Below, piece after piece: positions 1-9,066 of a stretch of DNA of 64,000 nt; the first letter of the stretch is position 1; every line of letters begins with the position of its first letter. The notes below the pieces were generated by a model, which saw only the letters and a list, made by a program, of their open reading frames with translations, made no database searches and was not told where the DNA came from. Origin of the DNA: CAZDCD01 sp964503885 (lineage in GTDB: Bacteria > Bacteroidota > Bacteroidia > Bacteroidales > UBA10428); the NCBI GenBank assembly GCA_964503885.1, contig CAZDCD010000016.1:34477-98476 (forward strand), written 5' to 3'. The translations under genes and the position numbers were made by a program.

Positions 1-377
1 TCCTTTTTAAAAAAATATCGGAAAACATCAGGCAGGCACTTCATCCGCAGGGTGTGTTCATCACCAAATTCAACGATAAACCGCTCAGCAGCGAGATCAT
101 TCAAAAGGTAATCTCATTTGTGCTGTTTTACCTGATGATTTTCGGTGCAGGTACAATAATAATGACTGTAACCGGACTGGATATAAGGTCTTCGGCAGGG
201 AGTGTGATTACTTGTCTTGGAGGTATCGGTCCGGGGATCGGCTCGGTGGGCCCGGCTTCCAATTTCGCCCATGTGCATGAGTCCGGTAAAATATTTCTTT
301 CGTTCATCATGATCCTGGGCAGGCTTGAGATCTACTCCCTCATCGTGGTTTTGACTCCTGCTTTCTGGGCTGCGTAA
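1..377 (+). CDS. trkH: TrkH family potassium uptake protein, C-terminal fragment
   Basis: This is the 3' end of a gene that begins before the window; the frame is open from base 3. TrkH is the membrane subunit that conducts K+ in the Trk/Ktr uptake system. Visible here are a membrane helix (ISFVLFYLMIFGAGTIIM), the glycine-rich pore-loop region CLGGIGPGIGSVGPAS typical of the fourth selectivity-filter repeat, and the last helix (LEIYSLIVVLTPAFW) ending close to the stop, as in full-length TrkH. A GTG at base 54 could be mistaken for a start, but the upstream codons (LFKKISENIRQALHP) continue the protein. The partner TrkA would be expected just upstream, outside the window. Confidence 0.9.
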   Translation, partial: LFKKISENIRQALHPQGVFITKFNDKPLSSEIIQKVISFVLFYLMIFGAGTIIMTVTGLDIRSSAGSVITCLGGIGPGIGSVGPASNFAHVHESGKIFLSFIMILGRLEIYSLIVVLTPAFWAA

Positions 378-471
378 CTATCTTTCAGTCCGGCCGGCGC
401 CTGATCTGAAGGGGCACGGTAAGGTATTTCAGAAATTCGTACCATATACCTCCCGAATCAAACATATATTT

Positions 472-479
472 TATATTTG
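472..479 (+). promoter_or_regulatory. -7 promoter element for lysS
   Basis: The sequence TATATTTG matches the Bacteroidota -7 consensus TAnnTTTG and lies 25 bases before the lysS ATG. No clear TTTG -33 element is present at the usual spacing, so only the -7 half is supported. Confidence 0.5.
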
Positions 480-504
480 CTAAAATTTTTCAATCCGATA
501 GCTG

Positions 505-2229
505 ATGGCCATTCATGAACTGTCCGAACAGGAGATCATACGCAGGAATGCACTGCAGGAATTGAGGAATCTTGGAATAAATCCTTATCCGGCAGACGAA
601 TATAAGGTTAACACCACCACAACTGAGATCAGGACTACATACGATGCGGCAAAGAATACCCTTCAGGATATTTCTGTTGCGGGCAGGCTGATGTCAAAAA
701 GGATCATGGGAAATGCTTCTTTTGCAGAACTTCAGGATGAGAAAGGCAGAATACAGCTTTATTTCAAGCGCGATGATATTTGTCCCGCTGAAGATAAAAC
801 TATGTATAATACAGTATTCAAAAAGCTTCTCGATATCGGTGATTTTATCGGGGTGAAAGGTTTTGTTTTTATTACCAGGATGGGTGAGATATCTATACAT
901 GTGAGGGAGTTCACGCTCCTGAGTAAATCCCTTAAGCCGTTGCCCATTGTCAAAGAAAAAGACGGCACACTATATGATGCCGTTACCGATCCTGAATTCA
1001 GGTATCGCCAGCGGTATGTCGACCTGGTGGTTAACCCGGGTGTAAAAGAAGTGTTCATTAAGCGTACAAAAATAATGAATTCGCTGCGTGAACTGTTTAA
1101 TGCAAAAGGGTATCTTGAAGTTGAAACGCCGGTTCTTCAACCTATTCCCGGAGGTGCTGCAGCCCGGCCGTTCATAACCCACCATAATACCCTTGATATG
1201 CCTTTGTACCTAAGGATCGCCAATGAGCTCTATCTTAAAAGGCTTATTGTCGGAGGATTTGAGGGCGTGTATGAATTCTCCAGGGATTTCAGGAATGAGG
1301 GAATGGACAGGATGCATAACCCCGAATTTACGGTTATGGAAATTTATGTGGCTTATAAAGATTACCTGTGGATGATGGATTTTACCGAAGAAATGATTGA
1401 AAAGGTTGCTTTGGATATTCACGGGAATACTTCAGTTCCATACAACGATAAGTCCATCGACTTTAAAAGGCCGTTTATGAGAATGACCATGATCGAGGCT
1501 ATTAAACAATATGCAGGGATCGATATTACAGGAATGAATGAAAAACACCTGAAGGGTGCCTGCTATCAGCTTGGAATTGAAACTGACAATACCATGGGGA
1601 AAGGCAAACTTATCGATGCGATATTCGGCGAAAAATGCGAACCGCACCTCATCCAGCCTGTATTTATTATGGATTACCCCGTGGAGATGTCACCTTTATG
1701 CAAGAAGCACCGCGATAATCCGGAGCTTACGGAACGATTTGAGCTGATCGTGAATGGCAAGGAACTTTGCAATGCGTATTCTGAGCTGAATGACCCTGAT
1801 GACCAGCTTGAACGATTTCAGTACCAGCTCAGGTTATCGGAAAAAGGTGATGATGAAGCAATGTATATCGATCAGGATTTTGTACGCTCCCTGGAATACG
1901 GCATGCCACCGACTTCGGGAATGGGATTGGGTATCGACAGGTTGACCATGATCATGACCGGCCAGCCGAGTATTCAGGATGTGCTGTTCTTTCCTCAGAT
2001 GCGTCCCGAAAAGAAAGAAAAGTCCGATCCTGCCGGAAAATTTACTGAAATTGGCATTCCTGAGGAATGGTATGGAATACTGCAAAAACTGGGATATACA
2101 ACAGTTGATAAACTTAAAAAACTGGAAAAACCCGGAAAACTCCACCAGGAATTATGCGGCTACAATAAAAAAAATAAACTCGGCTTTGCCAATCCCACTA
2201 TGGAACAGGTGAATAGCTGGATTAGCTGA
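505..2229 (+). CDS. lysS: lysyl-tRNA synthetase (class II)
   Basis: LysRS charges tRNA-Lys in the cytoplasm. The N-terminal OB-fold that binds the anticodon lies around residues 55-145. The class II core follows, with motif 2 at about 258-275 (FSRDFRNEGMDRMHNPEFT) and motif 3 at about 472-486 (GMGLGIDRLTMIMTG). At 574 aa it is about 70 residues longer than the Escherichia coli enzyme. The extra part (about 499-574, from MRPEKK) looks like a small helical DNA/RNA-binding-type domain and is typical of Bacteroidota LysRS. The ATG at 505 follows the -7 element by 25 bases, and the protein begins where homologues do. It appears to be monocistronic, with a 150-base gap to the next gene. Confidence 0.97.
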   Translation: MAIHELSEQEIIRRNALQELRNLGINPYPADEYKVNTTTTEIRTTYDAAKNTLQDISVAGRLMSKRIMGNASFAELQDEKGRIQLYFKRDDICPAEDKTMYNTVFKKLLDIGDFIGVKGFVFITRMGEISIHVREFTLLSKSLKPLPIVKEKDGTLYDAVTDPEFRYRQRYVDLVVNPGVKEVFIKRTKIMNSLRELFNAKGYLEVETPVLQPIPGGAAARPFITHHNTLDMPLYLRIANELYLKRLIVGGFEGVYEFSRDFRNEGMDRMHNPEFTVMEIYVAYKDYLWMMDFTEEMIEKVALDIHGNTSVPYNDKSIDFKRPFMRMTMIEAIKQYAGIDITGMNEKHLKGACYQLGIETDNTMGKGKLIDAIFGEKCEPHLIQPVFIMDYPVEMSPLCKKHRDNPELTERFELIVNGKELCNAYSELNDPDDQLERFQYQLRLSEKGDDEAMYIDQDFVRSLEYGMPPTSGMGLGIDRLTMIMTGQPSIQDVLFFPQMRPEKKEKSDPAGKFTEIGIPEEWYGILQKLGYTTVDKLKKLEKPGKLHQELCGYNKKNKLGFANPTMEQVNSWIS

Positions 2230-2379
2230 CATTCGTGGTCTCATGGTTCTTTTCCCTTTTTTTGCCCCTGATCTGCCTCCTCAAATGCTGAGTTATCAAT
2301 ATGTTAAATTATGGCTACGGATTTGGCACGTATAATGTTTTTTCATATATTTGATAATTAACCAATTAAATCCATACTT

Positions 2380-2739
2380 ATGAAAATCTTATCTACTATT
2401 GGTCGATTTGTTTATGCAATTCCGTTCATTGTTTTCGGAATTTTTCACTTTATGAATGCCCCGGGTATGGCAGAGATGATGCTTGCAAAATGGCCGGCAG
2501 CCACATTTCTTGTTTATCTGTACGGAGTAGGATTATTCCTGGCAGGTATAGCCATTATTCTTAACCTGTATGCAAGGCTCGCATGTATTTTGCTGGCAGC
2601 TTTGCTGTTTATTATTATTATCGGAATCCAGGTGCCGGGCCTCTCTGCTGAAGCTACGAGGCAATTGTCTACAACAATGCTTTTAAAAGATACGGCATTG
2701 ATGGGGGCTGCCTTATTTATGGCAGGTACATTTAAATGA
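2380..2739 (+). CDS. DoxX-like integral membrane protein
   Basis: A 119-aa protein with four predicted membrane segments (about 5-25, 42-65, 67-88, 100-117) and the DoxX/DoxD-like opening IGRFVYAIPFIVFGIFHF. The DoxX family is broadly linked to redox functions at the membrane, but the activity of small members like this one is unknown. It stands alone between lysS and parE. The sequence TTTGGCACG followed by TATAATGTT lies about 50 bases upstream and somewhat resembles a sigma54 -24/-12 site, with GT instead of GC at -12. The family is firm, the function is not. Confidence 0.8.
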   Translation: MKILSTIGRFVYAIPFIVFGIFHFMNAPGMAEMMLAKWPAATFLVYLYGVGLFLAGIAIILNLYARLACILLAALLFIIIIGIQVPGLSAEATRQLSTTMLLKDTALMGAALFMAGTFK

Positions 2740-2770
2740 TTTCTGCATTAGCGGTACACAAAAAAAATAG

Positions 2771-2801
2771 TTGCATTTAGCCGGAATATTTTGTATCTTT
2801 A
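2771..2801 (+). promoter_or_regulatory. candidate promoter of a short transcript upstream of parE
   Basis: TTG at 2771-2773 is followed after 20 bases by TATCTTTA at 2794-2801, one base from the TAnnTTTG consensus. It lies after the DoxX-like gene and about 40 bases before a strong terminator, so a transcript from it would be only about 60-70 nt long. No ORF with a start fits inside. Confidence 0.4.
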
Positions 2802-2840
2802 TCCGCCTTAAATTTTAAATTATTAATTGATTGACACTTT

Positions 2841-2870
2841 AAAAGCAAGGATTCATATCCTTGCTTTTTT
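2841..2870 (+). terminator. intrinsic terminator between the DoxX-like gene and parE
   Basis: A perfect 12-bp stem (AAAAGCAAGGAT at 2841-2852 with ATCCTTGCTTTT at 2857-2868) closes a 4-base loop and runs into a T tract. It ends transcription on the + strand before parE, either from the DoxX-like gene 100 bases upstream or from the short unit that begins near 2805. Confidence 0.85.
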
Positions 2871-3012
2871 ATTATCATTTATTGCATATTTCCCGTAATT
2901 ATTTTTCAACATATTCAACCTGTTATTTTTGAATTTATTACAGCATGCTATCAACCCGTACCTGTTCATTTCAGTGTTAATAAAGAAATTCCCAACCCTT
3001 CCGACTTTTACC

Positions 3013-3020
3013 TATATTTG
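3013..3020 (+). promoter_or_regulatory. -7 promoter element for parE
   Basis: TATATTTG is a full match to the Bacteroidota -7 consensus and lies 17 bases before the parE ATG, which would give a very short leader. No -33 TTTG is visible. Confidence 0.5.
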
Positions 3021-3037
3021 CTGTAAATCTGATATTA

Positions 3038-4879
3038 ATGAATGCTGCGGCTTATACTGAAGATGCAATACGTACGCTCGACTGGAGAGAGCATATCAGA
3101 AAACGTCCGGGAATGTATATCGGGAAACTGGGCGATGGTTCTTCCCAGGACGACGGTATATACGTGCTTCTGAAAGAGGTGCTTGATAACTCGGTGGATG
3201 AATTCATGATGGGATTCGGTAAGGTTATCGAAATAACAGTGAATGAACACCTGCTCTCGGTGAGGGATTTTGGACGGGGAATACCGCTGGGAAAGGTCAG
3301 GGATGTGGCATCGAAAATGAATACCGGAGCAAAATACGACTCAAAAGTTTTTAAGAAAACCGTAGGCCTGAATGGAGTGGGCATCAAAGCTGTGAATGCA
3401 CTCTGCTCGAAATTTGAAATACATTCCTTCCGTGACGGGAAATCTTCACAAGCCTCTTTCGAAGAAGGTGACCTGATCAGCGAAACGGGTGAGATTGTCA
3501 CTCAGCAGAAGAACGGTACACTCGTAACCTTTGTTCCCGATGAAAAGCTATTCGGGCATTTCAGATTTATCGACGATTATGTGGAACAGATGGTAAGGAA
3601 TTATGGGTACCTGAACTCCGGTCTGACTATTCGTCTGAATGGCGCTGATTATTATTCAAAGAACGGATTGATGGACCTCCTGAATGAAAATCTCACCAGT
3701 GAATGCCTTTATCCGATCATACACATTAAAGACTCCGATATTGAAATTGCCATGACCCATGGTGATCATTACGGAGAAACCTATTATTCATTTGTGAACG
3801 GACAAAACACCTCCCAGGGCGGAACACATCTTCTTGCATTCAAGGAAAGCATTGTGAAAACGGTAAGGGAATTTTATAAGAAAGATTTTGAACCTTCGGA
3901 CATACGTACATCGATCATTGCTGCTGTGAGCATTAAAGTGGAGGAACCGGTATTTGAATCCCAGACCAAAACAAAACTCGGATCAAAGGATATGGGACCC
4001 CAGGGCCCCTCGGTGAGGAATTTCATCGGGGATTTTGTTAAAAAGAACCTCGATAATTTTCTTCACAAACATCCTGAAATAGCTGATATCTTGCTCAGAA
4101 AGATCATTGAATCAGAGAAAGAACGCAAAGCCATTTCAGGAATCCAAAAAATAGCGAGGGAAAGGGCTAAAAAGGCCAGTCTGCATAACCGTAAACTAAG
4201 GGACTGCAAGTTGCATTTCGGTGACGACGATGATCGGAGGATGGATACTACCATATTCATCACTGAAGGTGATTCGGCAAGCGGATCGATTACGAAATCG
4301 CGCGATGTAAATACTCAGGCGGTTTTCAGCCTTAAGGGAAAACCACTCAATACCTTCGGTCTTACCAAAAAAATTGTGTACGAGAACGAAGAATTCAACC
4401 TGCTGCAGGCCGCACTGAATATCGAGGACGGCATTGAAAACCTGAGATACCACAATGTGGTAATTGCCACTGATGCCGACGTCGATGGCATGCACATCAG
4501 GTTGCTGTTGATCACTTTTTTTCTGCAGTTCTTTCCCGACCTGGTGAAAAACGGACATTTATATATTCTTCAGACTCCATTATTCAGGGTACGGAACAAG
4601 CAAAAAACAAAATATTGTTATTCCGACAATGAAAAGACAAAAGCTATCAGGGAGCTTGGCTCCAATCCTGAAATAACCCGCTTTAAAGGCCTGGGTGAAA
4701 TATCTCCCGATGAATTCAGGTTTTTTATCGGCAAAGATATACGGCTGGAACCTGTAAGGCTGAAAAAAGATGATTCGGTATCGAGACTGCTGCCTTTTTA
4801 CATGGGTAAAAATACCACCGAGAGGCAGGAATTTATCATTGAAAACTTACGAATTGAAGAAGATCTTGTAGAAATCTGA
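3038..4879 (+). CDS. parE: DNA topoisomerase IV subunit B (ATPase subunit)
   Basis: ParE provides the ATPase of the type IIA topoisomerase that separates linked daughter chromosomes. The 613-aa protein has the GHKL ATPase domain at the N-terminus (KRPGMYIG at 22-29, catalytic region LKEVLDNSVDEF at 45-56, DFGRGIPLG at 77-85), the transducer domain, and a TOPRIM domain with FITEGDSASG near 407-416 and the metal-binding DADVDG near 478-483. It lacks the long insert of proteobacterial GyrB. Its position directly upstream of the A subunit marks the parE-parC pair, since gyrB and gyrA usually lie apart in this phylum. The two genes are 32 bases apart and probably co-transcribed. Confidence 0.93.
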   Translation: MNAAAYTEDAIRTLDWREHIRKRPGMYIGKLGDGSSQDDGIYVLLKEVLDNSVDEFMMGFGKVIEITVNEHLLSVRDFGRGIPLGKVRDVASKMNTGAKYDSKVFKKTVGLNGVGIKAVNALCSKFEIHSFRDGKSSQASFEEGDLISETGEIVTQQKNGTLVTFVPDEKLFGHFRFIDDYVEQMVRNYGYLNSGLTIRLNGADYYSKNGLMDLLNENLTSECLYPIIHIKDSDIEIAMTHGDHYGETYYSFVNGQNTSQGGTHLLAFKESIVKTVREFYKKDFEPSDIRTSIIAAVSIKVEEPVFESQTKTKLGSKDMGPQGPSVRNFIGDFVKKNLDNFLHKHPEIADILLRKIIESEKERKAISGIQKIARERAKKASLHNRKLRDCKLHFGDDDDRRMDTTIFITEGDSASGSITKSRDVNTQAVFSLKGKPLNTFGLTKKIVYENEEFNLLQAALNIEDGIENLRYHNVVIATDADVDGMHIRLLLITFFLQFFPDLVKNGHLYILQTPLFRVRNKQKTKYCYSDNEKTKAIRELGSNPEITRFKGLGEISPDEFRFFIGKDIRLEPVRLKKDDSVSRLLPFYMGKNTTERQEFIIENLRIEEDLVEI

Positions 4880-4911
4880 ATTCTTTAGGATCACTAATTG
4901 CACGAATTACC

Positions 4912-7548
4912 ATGAGCGTTGACGATCTTGAATTGAACGGTGATATTGAATATGGAGAGCATGCTGTAAATAGCGGTGATATGCAGACCGAGGGTCAGTA
5001 CGATCCTTCAGCTCATGTTACTCGGCTCTCGGGAATGTACCAGGACTGGTTTCTCGATTATGCCTCCTATGTTATTCTTGAGCGGGCTGTTCCCCATATG
5101 AACGATGGCCTGAAACCGGTTCAGAGGAGAATCCTCCATTCCATGAAAGAACTTGATGATGGCAGGTACAATAAGGTGGCTAATATCATCGGTCATACAA
5201 TGCAGTACCACCCTCATGGTGACGCTTCTATTGGTGATGCGCTGGTACAGCTCGGGCAGAAAGACCTTATGATCGACACCCAGGGGAACTGGGGTAATAT
5301 ACATACAGGAGATAATGCCGCCGCATCGAGGTATATTGAAGCAAGATTATCGAAATTTGCACTGGAGGTGGTTTTTAATCCAAAAACCACACTCTGGAAG
5401 GCATCTTATGATGGGAGGAATAAAGAACCCATTACTTTGCCGGTTAAATTCCCATTGCTTCTGGCACAAGGTGTTGAAGGAATCGCCGTAGGACTGGCTT
5501 CAAAAATCTTACCGCACAATTTTAACGAACTGATCGATGCATCAATAGCAGTGCTTGAAGAGAAGGAATTCGAATTGTTCCCCGATTTTCTCACAGGCGG
5601 TCTGGTTGATGTTTCAAAATACAATAACGGTCTTAGGGGAGGTACGGTAAAGATCAGGGCCAGAATAGGTAAGCTCGACAAAAAAACCCTGGTGATCACC
5701 GAACTGCCTTTCGGCAGGACTACCGGAAGCTTGATTGAGTCAATAATCAAAGCCAACGAGAAAGGAAAGATCAGGATACGGAAGATCGACGATAATACTG
5801 CCCGTAATGTCGAGATCCTGGTGCACCTTGCACCAGGGATATCTCCTGATAAAACGATCGATGCGCTCTATGCATTTACAGATTGTGAAATACCGGTCTC
5901 ACCCAACGCCTGTGTGATCGAATATAACAAACCACGCTTTGCAGGAGTGAATGAAATTCTCAGGATGTCTGCCCGCAATACCGTGGAACTGCTTAAACGG
6001 GAACAGGAAATAAGGCTTGGTGAACTTGAGGATGGCTGGCACGCGTCATCATTGGAAAAGATTTTTATTGAAAACGAGCTGTACGAGAATATTAAGGAAT
6101 GCAAGACCGAAGAAGAAATACTGGACACGATAGGTAAAAGCCTTGAACCATTCAGGGAACAGCTTTTCCGGGATGTTACGCCTGATGATCTGGTCAGGCT
6201 TTCAAATATTCCTATTAAGCGGATATCAAAATACAGCTCATTTAAGGCCGATGAGCATATCAAAAATATCGAGAAGGAAATTCAGGAGGTAAAGAATAAC
6301 ATAAAAAATATAGTTCCCTTTGCCATTAAGTATTACAGGCGGATAAAAGAGAAGTTCGGGAAGGACAGGGAACGGAAAACAGAAATCAGGAGTTTCGATA
6401 CTATAGAAGCCACCAAAGTAGTGGCTACCAATGAAAAACTTTATGTGAACCGGACTGAAGGATTTGTCGGAACGAGTCTAAAAAAGGATGAATTTGTTTG
6501 TGAATGTTCTGACATCGATGATATTATAGTGATAAAGCGTGATGGAAAGTACCGCATTATCAAGGTTGATGATAAATCGTTTGTAGGAAAAGATATCCTG
6601 CATGTGGCAGTTTTTAAGAAAAACGATACACGCACCATTTACAATACCGTTTACAGGGATGGAAAATCGGGAGTGACCTATATGAAACGCTGTGCAATAT
6701 CGGGACTTACCCGCGACAAAGAGTATGACCTTACTCTGGGTGCGGATGGATCGCGACTTCTTTACCTGAGTGCAAACCCTAACGGTGAAGCAGAGATTAT
6801 AAAAGTATTTTTGAAATCCCGGCCGAGATTAAGGAACCTTCTTGTGGAAGTCGATTTCGGTGAGTTGGCCATTAAAGGAAGATCATCGATGGGAAATATC
6901 GTAACAAAATATGGCGTGCATAAAGTGGTGCTGAAAGAAAAGGGAGGTTCGACACTGGGCGGTAGAAAGATATGGTTCGATGAAGATGTGCTTAGGCTCA
7001 ACCATGATATAAGGGGTAAATACCTGGGCGAGTTCAAAGACGAGGAAAGAATACTGGTTATCACCAAATCAGGGACTTTCAGAACAACATCGGTCGACAT
7101 ATCCAATCATTTTGAGGACGATCTGATCGTTATTGAAAAATTCAACGCTGAAAAAATATATTCGTCGGTATATTTTGATGCTGCACAGAAATACTATTAC
7201 CTCAAAAGGTTCAATGCCGAGCTCTCGGAAAAACCGGTGAGCTTTATCGGAGATGATGAAGCATCGAGGCTGATCAGGATTACAGAAGTCGACTTTCCGA
7301 GACTCGAAATAGAGTTTGGCGGAAAAAACAAGAACCGGGTAAATGAAATCATTGAGGTCGCTGAATTTATCGGTATAAAAAGCTTCAAAGCTAAAGGAAA
7401 ACGGCTGTCGAACTACGAGGTGGCCGTGGTTAAAGAGCTTGAACCGTTAAAGACAAAAGCCGAAGAGCAGCTGGAATCGGCACAGGAACCCGGCAATGAC
7501 CAGGAGGATGAAACGAACGGGGAACAAATGGCCTTCGAATTCCAATAG
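4912..7548 (+). CDS. parC: DNA topoisomerase IV subunit A
   Basis: ParC cuts and rejoins DNA and works with ParE upstream. The winged-helix breakage domain carries DGLKPVQRRILHSM at about 65-78 and the catalytic Tyr141 in AAASRYIEARLS. The tower and coiled-coil regions follow, then a C-terminal DNA-wrapping region with diverged beta-pinwheel blades (about 490-840). The tail (LKTKAEEQLESAQEPGNDQEDE and on) is acidic and probably disordered. At 878 aa it is longer than E. coli ParC (752 aa), as is usual in Bacteroidota. The first 35 residues are poorly conserved, so a later start cannot be excluded, but no downstream ATG precedes the conserved part. Confidence 0.93.
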   Translation: MSVDDLELNGDIEYGEHAVNSGDMQTEGQYDPSAHVTRLSGMYQDWFLDYASYVILERAVPHMNDGLKPVQRRILHSMKELDDGRYNKVANIIGHTMQYHPHGDASIGDALVQLGQKDLMIDTQGNWGNIHTGDNAAASRYIEARLSKFALEVVFNPKTTLWKASYDGRNKEPITLPVKFPLLLAQGVEGIAVGLASKILPHNFNELIDASIAVLEEKEFELFPDFLTGGLVDVSKYNNGLRGGTVKIRARIGKLDKKTLVITELPFGRTTGSLIESIIKANEKGKIRIRKIDDNTARNVEILVHLAPGISPDKTIDALYAFTDCEIPVSPNACVIEYNKPRFAGVNEILRMSARNTVELLKREQEIRLGELEDGWHASSLEKIFIENELYENIKECKTEEEILDTIGKSLEPFREQLFRDVTPDDLVRLSNIPIKRISKYSSFKADEHIKNIEKEIQEVKNNIKNIVPFAIKYYRRIKEKFGKDRERKTEIRSFDTIEATKVVATNEKLYVNRTEGFVGTSLKKDEFVCECSDIDDIIVIKRDGKYRIIKVDDKSFVGKDILHVAVFKKNDTRTIYNTVYRDGKSGVTYMKRCAISGLTRDKEYDLTLGADGSRLLYLSANPNGEAEIIKVFLKSRPRLRNLLVEVDFGELAIKGRSSMGNIVTKYGVHKVVLKEKGGSTLGGRKIWFDEDVLRLNHDIRGKYLGEFKDEERILVITKSGTFRTTSVDISNHFEDDLIVIEKFNAEKIYSSVYFDAAQKYYYLKRFNAELSEKPVSFIGDDEASRLIRITEVDFPRLEIEFGGKNKNRVNEIIEVAEFIGIKSFKAKGKRLSNYEVAVVKELEPLKTKAEEQLESAQEPGNDQEDETNGEQMAFEFQ

Positions 7549-7582
7549 ATCGTACATCCAAAACTATTTCCTGTAAGATCAT

Positions 7583-8806
7583 TTATCCATGCTTTTCCTG
7601 GATGTTATTTACCCTGTTTCGGATTGTCTGGTTAATTTTTTTCAAAATCCCGAATACAAGCAATGTAATAATGATGAGCAACAATATAAGTATTGACTCA
7701 ACCATCATTGCTCCCCTCATGGTAATTTTCACTGCCAGAAAACCAGTCCATAAGTTCCCGGCTGCCATACCGCCACCGAAATAGAAAGCATAAACAAATG
7801 ACTGTCCGGTAGATCTCCACTCCGCCGGAATGAAATGGTGTACAAAAGTTATAAATGCTACCAGGAACAGGGCCAGGCAAATACCATGTGATACACCAAT
7901 CATTATAGCTATCCATGGATTTGTGTTAAGGCTGTAACCCAGAAGTCTCAATGAAGTTACGAGCATAGTGAGAACAATTGTTCGTCGCGCGCCGATCTTG
8001 TCAACAATCTTCCTGCCGTATATGAAAAAAGGAACTTCGGCCATGGCCTGAAAAAAATATGCGTATCCCACATGATAGTATTGAGCACCTATCTCGGCAT
8101 AGTATATGTTAATAAACAAATGGATTGGAGCTGAAAAAATCCCGTAAAAAAGCATGATTATTAACATGATATAAAGCCGTTTATCCCGGAATACAATCTC
8201 CCTCAGATGTCGAAGCTTCAGCGATTGGAGGTTCTTTACCACGATCAGGGGACGGTAGATAAACCGTATGATCAGCCAGTTTAAGACCAAAATAGTGGAT
8301 GCTATCGGGAAGATCAGGTACACATTTTCGGAACTTATAAAGTATCCGGTAACGACCGACGATATAGCCCAACCTACAGAAGCCCATAGCCTTAGTTCTC
8401 CGTATGACAGGTTTTTATGCTGTTCCAGAAAATCGAGAGAAATGCTGTCAAAAAGCGGGACCAGTGGATTGTAAAAAAGTGTAAAAAAATACGTGAATGC
8501 CAGTACCGATATGAATGATCTCTGGAGGATAAATCCATACAGGAAAGCTATAACCAAAAACATATTGAACAGAAGGATGTTCTTTCGTCCAAACCTGTCT
8601 GCAATCATACCCCAGAAGGGTAAAAGCAGCAGAGTATTGATCTGCTGAATTGCCGATACCATGCCTATTTCCGAATCGCTGAGCCCGGCATAATTTTTAA
8701 GGAACAGGTTGAAATACGATAACCATGACGAAGCAGCCGCATAAGTCAGAAAAAATACCACCTTAATTACGGTTGTCTGATATCGTGAGTTGCCTGACCT
8801 GATCAT
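7583..8806 (-). CDS. MFS transporter (nucleoside/LacY-like branch)
   Basis: A major facilitator transporter of about 407 aa with twelve predicted helices. The conserved loop 2-3 motif reads GMIADRFGRKN, close to the MFS GxxxDRxGRR signature. The N-terminal pattern (FFLTYAAASSWLSYFNLFLK, then GLSDSEIGMVSAIQQI) resembles the MFS_1-like/NupG/phenylpropionate permease branch, so the cargo may be a nucleoside, sugar or aromatic acid; it cannot be fixed from sequence. The frame stays open to 8875, but those 23 residues are not MFS-like, and the ATG at 8806 (MIRSGNSRYQ) is the more likely start. It converges on parC with a 34-base gap and no clear terminator. Confidence 0.85.
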   Translation of the reverse strand: MIRSGNSRYQTTVIKVVFFLTYAAASSWLSYFNLFLKNYAGLSDSEIGMVSAIQQINTLLLLPFWGMIADRFGRKNILLFNMFLVIAFLYGFILQRSFISVLAFTYFFTLFYNPLVPLFDSISLDFLEQHKNLSYGELRLWASVGWAISSVVTGYFISSENVYLIFPIASTILVLNWLIIRFIYRPLIVVKNLQSLKLRHLREIVFRDKRLYIMLIIMLFYGIFSAPIHLFINIYYAEIGAQYYHVGYAYFFQAMAEVPFFIYGRKIVDKIGARRTIVLTMLVTSLRLLGYSLNTNPWIAIMIGVSHGICLALFLVAFITFVHHFIPAEWRSTGQSFVYAFYFGGGMAAGNLWTGFLAVKITMRGAMMVESILILLLIIITLLVFGILKKINQTIRNRVNNIQEKHG

Positions 8807-9066
8807 CTGATGACGGAAAAATAACAAGCTGCAAAAATGGTAAGATTTTATGAGATAGTAAAATATTAATACCATCTGACTAAAAGACCAGGCTGCATAT
8901 CCGGGATAAAATGCACCTGAAATAATCCGGCATGCAAGAAAAAAACCTGCAAAACCGGCAGCGAAAATTAAAAATTGCCGGAATCTTTAACTATTTTTCA
9001 CGGGCGATAAAACTCAACGCAATTATTGGCGTTATTAAATTTAGTAAGAATGCAATTCATTGTTCG

